Assembly (NCBI RefSeq): GCF_013033965.1
Contig: NZ_WQFE01000011.1
Span: forward strand, 62,001-126,000
Direction: 5' to 3'
DNA length: 64,000 bases
Origin: Ruegeria atlantica
GTDB lineage: Bacteria; Pseudomonadota; Alphaproteobacteria; Rhodobacterales; Rhodobacteraceae
Below the pieces are notes generated by a model. It ran no database searches, was not told the DNA's origin, and was given only the letters and a program-made list of their open reading frames with translations. Of this stretch, positions 55,497 through 64,000 are shown piece after piece (the stretch's first letter is position 1; every line of letters starts with the position of its first letter). A program made the position numbers and the translations under genes.

Positions 55497-55708
55497 CGCT
55501 TGCTAAAATATGCCCGGATATCATTAACGAGCGTAGCACCACCTACCCTCGCCAGCGCTGAAACTGCGCACTCGTTCGAAAACGTCGTTTGGTGGCCACT
55601 CACTCCCACCGAGACGTGTTCTCCGGGCAAGATCAGGTTAGCGGAAAGTTAATGAAGCTCATGTGAACTGCTTCACACAAGTTCTAAAAATTTCGTAAAC
55701 CCCGGATT

Positions 55709-56470
55709 TTAGGTGAATTGTTCAGAGATTAGACGCTCTTCCAACCCATGACCGGGGTCGAACAGAATGCGGTGTTGGATTGAGGGTTCGGAACGAATCT
55801 CAACCCAGTCGATATCAGGAAATGACACCGAATCCGCGTCCGCCATGACCGGGCGCTTGTCTGCATCCAGAACATCAAAACGCACCTTTGCGATTTTGGG
55901 TAACAGCGCCCCACGCCACCGGCGAGGCCTGAACGCGGCAATTGCCGTCAGGGCCAGTACGTCCGATCCGATCGGCAGGATCGGGCCATGGGCCGAGTAG
56001 TTATATGCGGTCGATCCTGCAGGCGTAGACAGCAACGCGCCATCACAGACCAGCTCATCCATCCGAACCCTGCCATCGACGCTTATCTTGAGACGCGCAG
56101 CCTGCGGTCCGGCCCGCAGCAGCGACACCTCGTTGATCGCCAATGCCTCGTGCATCTTGCCGGACTGATCCATCGCGCGCATGGCCAATGGGTTGATGAC
56201 TTCTTCCTCGGCTTCATCGAGACGCGCCATCAAATCCCTTTCGTGGAACTCGTTCATAAGAAAACCGATCGTTCCACGATTCATTCCATAAACCGGCGTG
56301 TCCAGGTGCTGCATGTTGTGCAGCGTATGAAGCATGAACCCGTCACCGCCCAATGCCACCACCACATCCGCATCCCGCGGGGCGGCATTGCCATAACGTT
56401 TTACCAGTGCGTCTCGGGCTGTCTGGGCCACTTTGACGTCACTGGCGAGAAAAGCGATTCTCTGGATCAT
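55709..56470 (-). CDS. nadK: NAD kinase
   Basis: A 253-residue enzyme phosphorylating NAD to NADP. VVVALGGDGFMLHTLH (GGDG, about 40-43), GMNRGTIGFLMNEF and STPAGSTAYNYSAHGPILP are the diagnostic motifs. ATG 56470 gives the usual N-terminus IQRIAFLASD; ATG 56515 has a better GGAAAGG site and would add 15 residues, so the start is open. Divergent from glyA with a shared 170-base region. Confidence 0.93.
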   Translation of the reverse strand: MIQRIAFLASDVKVAQTARDALVKRYGNAAPRDADVVVALGGDGFMLHTLHNMQHLDTPVYGMNRGTIGFLMNEFHERDLMARLDEAEEEVINPLAMRAMDQSGKMHEALAINEVSLLRAGPQAARLKISVDGRVRMDELVCDGALLSTPAGSTAYNYSAHGPILPIGSDVLALTAIAAFRPRRWRGALLPKIAKVRFDVLDADKRPVMADADSVSFPDIDWVEIRSEPSIQHRILFDPGHGLEERLISEQFT

Positions 56471-56638
56471 TTGATGCGGTTTCCGGTCTTGCACATTTGG
56501 TTCCGAAACAACCATACCTTTCCCCGATAGGCCAGACTTGACGCCACAGCGGGCCAAATCGTCGCTTTAAAGCTTTTGCGCATGTGCCGTTTCCGATAGG
56601 AAATCCGCAAGATTCTTACCCAGCCATGTGGAGCCCCC

Positions 56639-57934
56639 ATGAACGCTAATCTTCGTGATACCGGATTTTTCACCCAGCCTTTGTCTGACCGCGATCCTGA
56701 GCTTTTTGGCTCGATCACATCCGAGCTGGGTCGTCAGCGCGACGAGATCGAACTGATCGCGTCCGAGAACATCGTCTCTGCCGCCGTGATGGAGGCACAG
56801 GGTTCGGTAATGACCAACAAATACGCCGAAGGCTATCCCGGCCGTCGTTACTATGGCGGTTGTCAATACGTGGACATCGCCGAGAATCTGGCCATCGACC
56901 GGGCCAAGCAGCTGTTCGGTTGTGAGTTCGCCAACGTACAGCCTAACTCGGGCAGCCAAGCCAACCAGGGTGTTTTCCAGGCGCTGATCCAGCCGGGCGA
57001 CACCATTCTGGGCATGAGCCTGGATGCCGGCGGTCACCTGACCCACGGTGCCCGTCCGAACCAGTCGGGCAAGTGGTTCAACGCGGTGCAGTATGGCGTC
57101 CGTAAAGAAGACAACATGCTGGACTATGATCAGGTCGAGGCGCTGGCAAAAGAGCACCAGCCCAAGCTGATCATCGCCGGTGGCTCGGCCATCCCGCGCC
57201 AGATCGACTTTGCCCGCATGCGCGAGATCGCCGATATGGTCGGTGCCTACCTGCACGTGGACATGGCGCATTTCGCTGGTCTGGTGGCAGCGGGTGAGCA
57301 CCCCAGCCCCTTCCCGCATGCGCATGTGGCAACGACCACCACGCACAAGACCCTGCGCGGTCCGCGTGGCGGCATGATCCTGACCAATGATGAAGACATC
57401 GCCAAGAAAGTAAACTCGGCCATCTTCCCCGGCATTCAGGGCGGCCCGTTGATGCATGTGATCGCAGGCAAAGCTGTGGCCTTTGGCGAGGCGCTGCGTC
57501 CCGAGTTCAAAAGCTACATCCAGCAGGTTGTGACCAACGCGCAGGCGCTGTCGGATCAGCTGATCAAGGGTGGTCTGGACACGGTGACCCACGGCACCGA
57601 CACCCATGTGGTGCTGGTTGATCTGCGCCCCAAAGGCGTCAAAGGCAACGCGACCGAAAAGGCACTGGGCCGCGCGCATATCACCTGCAACAAGAACGGC
57701 GTTCCGTTTGACCCGGAGAAACCGACGATCACATCGGGCATCCGTCTGGGCAGCCCTGCCGGAACTACGCGCGGCTTTGGCGAGATCGAATTCCGCCAGA
57801 TCGCCGACTGGATCATCGAGGTTGTCGACGGTCTGGCCGCCAATGGCGAAGACGGCAATGGTGCGGTTGAAGCCAAGGTCAAAGCCGAGGTCGCAGACCT
57901 TTGCGCGAAATTCCCGATCTATCCGAACCTGTAA
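56639..57934 (+). CDS. glyA: Serine hydroxymethyltransferase
   Basis: A 431-residue PLP enzyme interconverting serine and glycine with tetrahydrofolate. [35 protein letters not shown] and [14 protein letters not shown] are conserved, and PLP binds K237 in [15 protein letters not shown]. Length is normal. I see no glycine riboswitch in the 168 bases upstream. A strong terminator follows the stop. Confidence 0.97.
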   Translation: MNANLRDTGFFTQPLSDRDPELFGSITSELGRQRDEIELIASENIVSAAVMEAQGSVMTNKYAEGYPGRRYYGGCQYVDIAENLAIDRAKQLFGCEFANVQPNSGSQANQGVFQALIQPGDTILGMSLDAGGHLTHGARPNQSGKWFNAVQYGVRKEDNMLDYDQVEALAKEHQPKLIIAGGSAIPRQIDFARMREIADMVGAYLHVDMAHFAGLVAAGEHPSPFPHAHVATTTTHKTLRGPRGGMILTNDEDIAKKVNSAIFPGIQGGPLMHVIAGKAVAFGEALRPEFKSYIQQVVTNAQALSDQLIKGGLDTVTHGTDTHVVLVDLRPKGVKGNATEKALGRAHITCNKNGVPFDPEKPTITSGIRLGSPAGTTRGFGEIEFRQIADWIIEVVDGLAANGEDGNGAVEAKVKAEVADLCAKFPIYPNL

Positions 57935-57955
57935 GCGAGATAGGGATCAATCATC

Positions 57956-57985
57956 AAAACGGCGTCCATGGGGCGCCGTTTTTTT
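57956..57985 (+). terminator. Rho-independent terminator of glyA
   Basis: AAAACGGCG / CGCCGTTTT 9-bp stem with a 9-base loop and three further Ts, 21 bases after the glyA stop. The A/T-flanked stem is bidirectional and may also end the convergent 57994 gene. Confidence 0.85.
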
Positions 57986-57993
57986 GAATCCAG

Positions 57994-58368
57994 TCAGATG
58001 TATCCGCGCCAGCGCAAGACAAACACCGCCAAAGCTGCCAACACCAGAAAACCCAGAGCCAGCGATCCCAGGAAGCTCAGGAACCAGCCCCAACGGCGAT
58101 CTGCCAGGTTGATGCCGCTCAGATGGGTCTGAACCTCTTCCGATGCCTTGGCCAGTTTCGGAGTGTCCAGCATCAGCCGCAATTTGGGGTGCGAGGCCAT
58201 CTGCTCGGCCCCCGCCAGCAGCATCGCCTGCTTGTAGATGCGACGCGGCAACCGACGTTTGGCCTTTCGGACCGAGGCCGTCAGTGTTTTGTCCTTCACA
58301 CCCAGCTTTTGACGCAGCAATTGCACCGTCTGCGCGATCTGGGTTTGGATATCCGAAGTTTCCGACAT
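57994..58368 (-). CDS. Small tail-anchored protein of unknown function
   Basis: A 124-residue protein I cannot name. The N-terminal 90 residues are basic and helical (Lys/Arg-rich RKAKRRLPRRIYKQ) and the C-terminus is one hydrophobic segment (about 96-118), so it is probably anchored in the membrane by its tail with the basic domain in the cytoplasm. ATG 58368 has GGCGGG upstream. Divergent from the hydrolase gene by 91 bases. Confidence 0.72.
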   Translation of the reverse strand: MSETSDIQTQIAQTVQLLRQKLGVKDKTLTASVRKAKRRLPRRIYKQAMLLAGAEQMASHPKLRLMLDTPKLAKASEEVQTHLSGINLADRRWGWFLSFLGSLALGFLVLAALAVFVLRWRGYI

Positions 58369-58459
58369 GACCCGCCTCCTGCCTGCGCAATCTAACCTCA
58401 GCCCGCGGGGGCGACAATGGGGGCTGGTCGTTTGAAACGCGCGCAGGTATCACAGCACC

Positions 58460-59218
58460 ATGCTGAACACGATCATTCACGGCGAACCGACGTCGAACCC
58501 TCCTTTGTTGATTGCCCATGGGCTGTACGGGTCCGCTCGGAATTGGGGGGTGATTGCGCGTCGGTTATCTGATGAAAGGCAAGTAGTTGCGGTGGATATG
58601 CGCAATCACGCCTACAGCGAATGGACAGACCAGCATGGCTATCCCGATCTGGCTGAGGATCTGGCCGAGGTGATCTGGCAACTTGGCGGCAAGGCAGATG
58701 TTGTCGGTCATTCGATGGGTGGAAAAGCCGCCATGATGCTGGCGCTGACCCACGGCGAATTGGTGCGCAAGCTGGTTGTGGCGGACATCGCGCCCGTTAC
58801 CTATGCTCACAGCCAAATTCAGTTCATCGAAGCCATGCGCGCCGTAGATTTTTCAACGATCGAAAGGCGCTCGGACGCCGAGGGGCAGTTGGCCGCGCAG
58901 GGCGTCGAAAAAGCGTTGCAGAGCTTTTTCACGCAATCACTGGACATCAAGGGCAAACGTTGGCTTTTGAACCTAGACACTTTGGCCGACGAAATGCCCA
59001 AAATCATGGGTTTTCCGGAAACTCATGAGTCCTGGGCTGGCCCGGCCCTGTTTTTGTCCGGCGGCAATTCCGATTACGTCCTGCCCGAACATCGCAACAC
59101 CATCCGCGCCCTCTTCCCGGCCGCGCGATTTGCGAAGATTCCCGGCGCGGGCCATTGGCTGCACGCCGAGAAACCTCGTGAATTTGAAGCCGCAGTCAGA
59201 ACCTTTCTGAACGCCTGA
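58460..59218 (+). CDS. Alpha/beta hydrolase, YbfF-like esterase
   Basis: A 252-residue alpha/beta hydrolase. The nucleophile elbow is GHSMGGKAA with S85, LLIAHGLYGSARNW gives the oxyanion hole, and the catalytic His is in GAGHWLHAEKP (about 231). VDMRNHAYSEW is typical of the YbfF subfamily, whose members are esterases with broad short-chain activity. Transcribed alone; it abuts the convergent 59219 gene. Confidence 0.85.
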   Translation: MLNTIIHGEPTSNPPLLIAHGLYGSARNWGVIARRLSDERQVVAVDMRNHAYSEWTDQHGYPDLAEDLAEVIWQLGGKADVVGHSMGGKAAMMLALTHGELVRKLVVADIAPVTYAHSQIQFIEAMRAVDFSTIERRSDAEGQLAAQGVEKALQSFFTQSLDIKGKRWLLNLDTLADEMPKIMGFPETHESWAGPALFLSGGNSDYVLPEHRNTIRALFPAARFAKIPGAGHWLHAEKPREFEAAVRTFLNA

Positions 59219-59407
59219 TCAGGCCGCCTTCTGGTACAATTTCTTCGCAATCAACCAAGACGCCGGCAAGGCCACCACACAACCAGCCGCAGCTGCTGAA
59301 ACGATTGCAACCGTAGACACCAATCCCGCGGACAGTACGGCAATAACGCCTGAACCGGCCAAGGCAGTTGCAATCAAAGTATACAGAATAGAGGCAAGGC
59401 GTAGCAT
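59219..59407 (-). CDS. Small two-helix membrane protein
   Basis: A 62-residue protein with two hydrophobic segments separated by a short Ser/Thr-containing turn, then a basic C-terminus (KKLYQK). ATG 59407 with AAAGGAC upstream is preferred to the TTG at 59452. No family recognised. It lies immediately next to the stop of the convergent hydrolase. Confidence 0.5.
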   Translation of the reverse strand: MLRLASILYTLIATALAGSGVIAVLSAGLVSTVAIVSAAAAGCVVALPASWLIAKKLYQKAA

Positions 59408-59507
59408 CGTCAGTTGTCCTTTTGTCAGAAGCCCGACCATCGCTTTAGACAACTGACATGCTATACGCCTTGATCTGCGTCAGATTTCATCGGGCAGAGG
59501 TCAGTAA

Positions 59508-59879
59508 TCAGGTTACTTCCCCGCCACCGTTGACCCAGTCCGGTAAACCGCCGATGTTGTAAACCTTTTCATACCCCATATCTTTCAGCAGCTTGCCCGC
59601 CAGCGCCGCCCGACCACCAGCCGCACAGTACAGCACGATTGCGCGGTCCTTGCGCAGCTCGGGGTCATGGGATTTCAGCGCGTCGTCGGCGCGGAATTCA
59701 AGCATACCGCGCGGGATATGATGCGCGTCTTGTGCGCGGCCTGTTTGCTGCAGCTCAATCGCGTCCCGCACATCCAGCAACAAAGCACCCTGCCCCATCA
59801 ATTCCTTTGCTTTATTCGTGTCTACCCGTTCGACGGCAGCGTTCGCCGCCTCCATCATCTGGCCTACGGTCAATGGCAT
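59508..59879 (-). CDS. Rhodanese-like domain protein
   Basis: A 123-residue single-domain sulfurtransferase. ALLLDVRDAIELQQTG is the first strand and CAAGGRAAL the active-site loop with C85. No signal peptide is seen, so it is cytoplasmic. Substrate unknown. ATG 59879 is used; the frame is open to 59918. It is 72 bases from the secretion genes, on the same strand. Confidence 0.86.
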   Translation of the reverse strand: MPLTVGQMMEAANAAVERVDTNKAKELMGQGALLLDVRDAIELQQTGRAQDAHHIPRGMLEFRADDALKSHDPELRKDRAIVLYCAAGGRAALAGKLLKDMGYEKVYNIGGLPDWVNGGGEVT

Positions 59880-59951
59880 GAAACGTCCCCTCTGGTGAAT
59901 CTCACCAGAGGCTAACACGGTAAACCGGGAAAGAGCAGGCCTGTAGAGTGA

Positions 59952-61304
59952 TCAGTGCTCGCGGAAGGCGCGGGACATACTGTCTGTCACAGGCTTTGCA
60001 ATATAGGCCGCAAAGGTGCGTTCTTCGGTCTGGATCATGATCTCAGCCGGCATGCCGGGTGTGGGAACAAACCCACGTACGCGGTCCATCTCATCGGGTT
60101 CCAGCGAGATGCGCGCCAGATAAACCTCTTGGATGACACCAGCCGAATCTTCGACCAGCGCGTCCGCCGAGACATAGAAAACCTCGCCACTGAGTACAGG
60201 AGTGGTACGTTGGTTCAACGCGACCAGTCGAACCGTCGCCTGCTGACCGGTCACGACACTGTCGATTTCGGTCCGGGGAATCTGCGCCTCAATAATCAAG
60301 GGCGCATCCTTTGGCAGGATTTCCGCGATAGGTTCACCGGTTTCAATCACACCACCCGCCGTGTGGTAGTGCAATCGCACCACAGTGCCCGTGACCGGAG
60401 CGCGCACAACCGCACGGTCCAAAACGCTGCGGGCCTGCCGGGATTTTTCGCGGACGCTTTCCAGATCAGCTGCTATCACACCCAATTCGTCCAGCGCAGC
60501 TTCGCGATAGGCGGAACGTGTTCGGGAAATCTGTTCTTCGTATTTCAGAATCATCTGGTTGATTTCAGCCGTTTCAGCCGTCAACCGCGCCTGCTGGCCC
60601 TCGGCCTCGGCCTGCACACGGCGGATCGTGTTGATATCGCCCTTACGCACCAGCCCCTTTTCGAACAGGGCCTGCTTGGTATCGTACTCTTCCTGCAGGA
60701 TTTCCGCGCGCCGGACCATGCTTTCCAACTGCGCCTCAAACCCACTTGAGCGAATTTTCAGGGCTTCCATGTTACGTTGCAGCAAAGCGATATCGTTCAG
60801 CAGTGTCTTGCGGGATACTTCAAAGCTGATCTTTTGTCCGTCGAGGATCGCCATCACTTCGACATCATCTGACGCTTCAATCAGCTCAGGAGAAAACTCA
60901 AGCCGGTCGCGCTCATTGTTTTCAGCCGACAAGCGTTCTGACATGGCTTGCAGGCGGATTTTGCGGATGAACAGTTCGCGTTCATTTGACTCGGCCGAGG
61001 TCTGATCAAGGGTCATAAGAACCTGTCCCTTGATGACGGATTGACCTTCGATAACCTTGATATCGTCGATAATCCCACCCTCAAGGTGCTGTACGATCTT
61101 GTTCTGCCCTGTCGCGACGAAACTGCCTTGCGCGATCACCGCCGCAGCCAGCGGCGCGCGAAAGGACCAGACGCCAAACCCGCCAAAGCAGACGACCAGC
61201 AAGATGATACCAACGACAACAAAGCGGTGGATCGTACGCGGAACCTCGGCATACCAAACAGCTGGGTCCTTGGGATCATTGTTTACGGGTACAAGTTCGT
61301 TCAT
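59952..61304 (-). CDS. Type I secretion membrane fusion protein (HlyD family)
   Basis: A 450-residue periplasmic adaptor that links the inner-membrane ABC transporter to TolC. The N-terminal cytoplasmic tail (1-27) is followed by a membrane anchor (about 28-50) and the biotinyl-lipoyl-like segment beginning QHLEGGIIDDIKVIEGQSV. A long coiled coil (about 105-285) precedes the beta-barrel, with PRTEIDSVVTGQQATVRL and GMPAEIMIQTEERTF typical of PrtE/HlyD adaptors. It overlaps the ABC gene by 4 bases. Confidence 0.92.
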   Translation of the reverse strand: MNELVPVNNDPKDPAVWYAEVPRTIHRFVVVGIILLVVCFGGFGVWSFRAPLAAAVIAQGSFVATGQNKIVQHLEGGIIDDIKVIEGQSVIKGQVLMTLDQTSAESNERELFIRKIRLQAMSERLSAENNERDRLEFSPELIEASDDVEVMAILDGQKISFEVSRKTLLNDIALLQRNMEALKIRSSGFEAQLESMVRRAEILQEEYDTKQALFEKGLVRKGDINTIRRVQAEAEGQQARLTAETAEINQMILKYEEQISRTRSAYREAALDELGVIAADLESVREKSRQARSVLDRAVVRAPVTGTVVRLHYHTAGGVIETGEPIAEILPKDAPLIIEAQIPRTEIDSVVTGQQATVRLVALNQRTTPVLSGEVFYVSADALVEDSAGVIQEVYLARISLEPDEMDRVRGFVPTPGMPAEIMIQTEERTFAAYIAKPVTDSMSRAFREH

Positions 61305-63556
61305 GCCGGGCCCCCTTGCTGCGACTGAATGCCGGGTCGGTTCCCGCGCGAGGCGTTCAACTGTTGCAACACCTGTTCACGGTGACCAAACAGCGCCACG
61401 CGACCATCCGTCAGCAGCATGATCTTGTCGACAACGCTCAACAGCGTCGGTTTCTGAGTGATGACCACAACCGTGATCTTGTTTTCTTTGGCCTGTGCAA
61501 TCGCCCGGGACAGCGCCTGATCACCGGCCACGTCCAAGTTCGAGTTCGGCTCGTCCAGGACAACCATGCGCGGATTGCCAAAGAATGCGCGCGCCAGTGC
61601 GATACGCTGTTTTTGCCCACCCGAAAGTGGTGAGCCATCCGCCGCAACCACGGTTTCATACCCTTGCGGCAAAGTGGCGATCATGTTGTGCACATCGGCC
61701 AGAACGGCGGCATCATGGATTTGCTCATCCGTCGCATCGGCACGCATACGACCGATATTGTCTTTGATCGTACCCGGGAACAACTGAACGTCCTGCGGCA
61801 GATAACCGATGCTTTCTCCGAACTGACGCGGATCCCAGTTGCGGATGTCCATCAGGTCCAGACGAACGCTTCCGGATGTCGGCAGGATCGAACCAACCAG
61901 AGTTTTACCCAACGTGGTTTTTCCAGCCCCGGAATTTCCAATAACGGCCAGTGTTTCACCAGGATTGAGCGAAAAGCTAATCCCGTTCAGGACAACACGT
62001 TTGGTGCCGCCTGGGACGTAAAGCAAGCGTTCGACATCCATACGCCCCTCGGGACGCGGCAGGCGCAGCTTTTCAAACTGCAGGGCCGAATTGGACAGAA
62101 GGTTTTTGATCCGCCCAAAAGCGGCGCGCGTCAGCAGGAATGAGTTCCAGCCTTCAATCGATCCTTCGATCGGCGCAAAAGCGCGCCCGGCGATAATCGA
62201 AGCTGCGATGACCATACCACCGGTGATCTCACCCTGCAGCGCCAGATAGGCGCCCCAGCCCAGAATGGCAATTTGTGTCAACAAACGCACAGCACGAGAG
62301 ATGGCCGCGAAGATCACGTTCCGGTCCTGCGCCCGAACTTGCCATGTCAAAGATTGAGCCGTGTCGCGCCCCCAGATACGCACCGCCTCGGGGATCATTG
62401 CCAAGGCGTTGATGATCTGGCTGTTGCGCGCCATCGAGTCGAGGTGCAAGTTTGCCATAGACTGGGATTTGTTCGCCTCGGCAAAGGGCTTGGCGGTCAT
62501 TTTCTGGTTCACCAGCGCGATAATCATCAGCAACAGCGCAGTTACGATAACGATTGATCCAAGCTGGGGATGGACCAGGAAGATCATCAGAATGAACAGC
62601 GGCGCAAAAGGTACATCAAGGAACGAGATCAACGTTCCTGATACGAGGAAGCCGCGCACCTGCTGAAGATCACCCAGCGTCTGGTATTCGCGTCCATTGC
62701 CGTGCAGCGACGCATGTGCCGCCGCACTGAGAACAGGCGCGCCCAATCGCGCGGCCACCTCGACCGCAGTCCGCATAAGAATAAAGCGACGCACCGCATC
62801 AAAGGCCGCCTGAAAGATCACGGCTCCGGCAACGATGGTGGTCAGCATGATCAGCGTATCCAAAGACCGGCTGGTCAGTACCCGGTCGCTGATTTGAAAC
62901 AGGTAAATTGGGATCGCCAGTATCAAAATGTTGGTTGCGCAGGTCAGAACCAATACAAATGCCAGATTGCGCCAGATCGCCCGAAGGGAGACGCGCAGCG
63001 TGTTTTGGAAATCCTCCGGCGGTGTGCGCTTATGGAATGTCTGGGGTGGCCCGTTGCCGTCACCTCCGCCCGTTTTTCGGAGTTGCATCGGCTCGTTCGC
63101 CTTAGCCTCGATAGTGGCACCTATGCGTTCACCGCCCTTCGAGCGCGTTTGGGGGGTCACCCGCGCTGTCGTTTCTGTAGCGGTGGTAGGATCGGGGCTT
63201 TGGGCTTCTTCGGCCACCCCAGCGTCGCGGCCCTGGGCATTCTGATCTTTAGCGGGCTGCGACTGTTCGTGCCGGGGGGAAGCTGCGGCACGAATTGGTG
63301 GTTCCGACCTGGGTTTGGTCGCCGGCTTATTGGGCTTAACAGCTTTTGCGGCAACCGTATCATCCTTTTTCGCAGTCATCTTGGGACTGTCCTTTGGATC
63401 TGGCACACGCATTTCTTGGTTCAGACGCAAACTTGGCGTCTCAGCTGTTCTTGGTTGGGAACCATCGCTACCATTTGGCTGCGCAGGTGTACCAACGCCC
63501 TCAATATCAAGCGGGCTGGCATCAGAAGAACGACGCGACGAAAAAACAATCGACAT
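61301..63556 (-). CDS. Type I secretion ABC transporter with long N-terminal extension
   Basis: A 751-residue PrtD/HlyB-class exporter. Residues 1-180 are a charged, Pro/Ala/Lys-rich region with no peptidase C39 signature and look disordered. Six membrane helices follow (about 190-460), then the nucleotide-binding domain with Walker A GNSGAGKTTLGK (about 540), LSGGQKQR (about 645) and Walker B MVVLDEPNSNLD (about 665). It uses ATP to move an unfolded substrate directly from cytoplasm to outside. Start ATG 63556. Confidence 0.9.
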   Translation of the reverse strand: MSIVFSSRRSSDASPLDIEGVGTPAQPNGSDGSQPRTAETPSLRLNQEMRVPDPKDSPKMTAKKDDTVAAKAVKPNKPATKPRSEPPIRAAASPRHEQSQPAKDQNAQGRDAGVAEEAQSPDPTTATETTARVTPQTRSKGGERIGATIEAKANEPMQLRKTGGGDGNGPPQTFHKRTPPEDFQNTLRVSLRAIWRNLAFVLVLTCATNILILAIPIYLFQISDRVLTSRSLDTLIMLTTIVAGAVIFQAAFDAVRRFILMRTAVEVAARLGAPVLSAAAHASLHGNGREYQTLGDLQQVRGFLVSGTLISFLDVPFAPLFILMIFLVHPQLGSIVIVTALLLMIIALVNQKMTAKPFAEANKSQSMANLHLDSMARNSQIINALAMIPEAVRIWGRDTAQSLTWQVRAQDRNVIFAAISRAVRLLTQIAILGWGAYLALQGEITGGMVIAASIIAGRAFAPIEGSIEGWNSFLLTRAAFGRIKNLLSNSALQFEKLRLPRPEGRMDVERLLYVPGGTKRVVLNGISFSLNPGETLAVIGNSGAGKTTLGKTLVGSILPTSGSVRLDLMDIRNWDPRQFGESIGYLPQDVQLFPGTIKDNIGRMRADATDEQIHDAAVLADVHNMIATLPQGYETVVAADGSPLSGGQKQRIALARAFFGNPRMVVLDEPNSNLDVAGDQALSRAIAQAKENKITVVVITQKPTLLSVVDKIMLLTDGRVALFGHREQVLQQLNASRGNRPGIQSQQGGPA

Positions 63557-63630
63557 TTTAAAACTTTCGGAGCACTCGCAACAAATACAGTCTTTACGCT
63601 AACACGGTTTGACCGAAACAGGTAGAAAAT

Positions 63631-64000
63631 TCACGCCAGCATGGATTGCATCGCATCATCGGTGCTTGCAATCTCAGAGGGCGTCAGGTCCGATTGAGCC
63701 TGTGCAGCAGCGTTTTCACCGGCCGCAGCCGTCTCTTCCATAAGTATGGCAATGGCTTCATTGGCCAACTCTGACGCGTCTGGCGCATCGGGGATGTCAA
63801 GCAATTCAGCCTGGTGTAACAGCAGTTCTGAATACTCGCCGCCCGCCGCCATTACGGTTGAGTCGACACCGACTTTGGTAATGTTGGCTGCATTCAACAA
63901 CGCGTTTCCGGCACCGTTGACCGCCGCATCAACAGCTGCGGCACCTTCAACCGAAAGATCGTCCTGATCCTGGAGCAACGTGATCTGTTCCACCGAATTG
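63631..64000 (-). CDS. Acidic Ala-rich protein, 3' part (cut by window edge)
   Basis: The frame is open through the right edge, so only the C-terminal part (about 122 residues) is visible; the GTG at 63993 need not be a start. The sequence is acidic and rich in Ala, with few aromatic residues, and ends SMLA. It lies 74 bases upstream of the type I secretion ABC gene in the same direction. It might be a substrate or partner of that exporter, but no RTX repeats are seen in the visible part. Confidence 0.6.
   Translation of the reverse strand, partial: NSVEQITLLQDQDDLSVEGAAAVDAAVNGAGNALLNAANITKVGVDSTVMAAGGEYSELLLHQAELLDIPDAPDASELANEAIAILMEETAAAGENAAAQAQSDLTPSEIASTDDAMQSMLA

Noticed and set aside
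56471-56638. Glycine riboswitch ahead of glyA
   Set aside because: No paired aptamer-like stems or conserved glycine-aptamer sequences are visible in the 168 bases.
1-64000. Mobile elements, prophage, CRISPR or rRNA/tRNA genes
   Set aside because: No transposase, integrase, repeat array or RNA gene pattern was found on either strand.

Overview
The window reads as a chromosomal segment of an alphaproteobacterium of the Rhodobacteraceae (Roseobacter group). I infer this from the aerobic-type cob genes, the fused MrpA/B antiporter subunit, the Hint-domain protein, the DmdC-type 593-residue acyl-CoA dehydrogenase, the GC-rich codon use and the dense ATGA start/stop overlaps. I see no rRNA, tRNA, CRISPR array, insertion sequence or prophage. 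Almost all of it is coding, in short operons on both strands.

Layout. 1-4550 (+): the end of a cobalamin operon (cobL fragment, cobE, cobM, cobB, cobA, cobF), each gene overlapping the next. 4657-7984 (+): an exported DUF302 protein, then a thiamine-diphosphate enzyme of the acetolactate synthase family overlapping a class III CoA-transferase. 8160-14147 (+): a TPR (TTC38-like) protein and opgC-opgG-opgH for osmoregulated periplasmic glucans. 14148-15433 (-): an exported LpqC/PHB-depolymerase-type esterase and a membrane-anchored rhodanese. 15652-21579 (+): a six-gene Mrp/Pha cation/proton antiporter operon. 21585-24787: selenide-water dikinase fused to a flavin oxidoreductase, convergent with tRNA 2-selenouridine synthase. 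24830-27172 (-): a SRAP protein and an exported 5'-nucleotidase. 27281-29440 (+): DUF952, DUF1330, pyrD and an ArsC-like gene. 29437-31697 (-): a MATE exporter and two thioesterases.

31815-39645 (+) is a fatty-acyl-CoA block: two MerR regulators, a large acyl-CoA dehydrogenase, a small RHH-like protein, a GST, a thiolase (fadA), a cupin and the bifunctional fadJ. The second merR has a cluster of TTACGT-centred inverted repeats in front of it. 39709-42891 holds a Hint-like protein lacking the catalytic residues, an EamA transporter and a membrane protein resembling an M48 peptidase that has lost its HExxH motif. 42898-47422 (-): a nucleoside salvage operon (cdd, deoA, deoB, add, upp). 47526-49296 (-): a VOC-bicupin fusion and a polytopic membrane protein.

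49482-53922 (+): maeB (malic enzyme) and prpE (propionyl-CoA synthetase), separated by a strong terminator and an AT-rich leader with repeated TTTGCAAA half-sites, which fits control by a short-chain acyl-CoA regulator. Then come an amidase, NAD kinase (-), glyA (+), a small membrane protein (-), an alpha/beta hydrolase (+), another small membrane protein (-) and a rhodanese (-). The right edge (59952-64000, -) is a type I secretion pair (membrane fusion protein and ABC transporter) with the 3' end of an acidic, Ala-rich protein upstream.

Most of the window is ordinary metabolism. The items most worth a second look are the two apparently inactive enzyme homologues (Hint-like and M48-like), the TTTGCAAA leader of prpE, the MerR operator cluster, the TPP enzyme/CoA-transferase pair with altered cofactor motif, and the long N-terminal extension on the secretion ABC protein.
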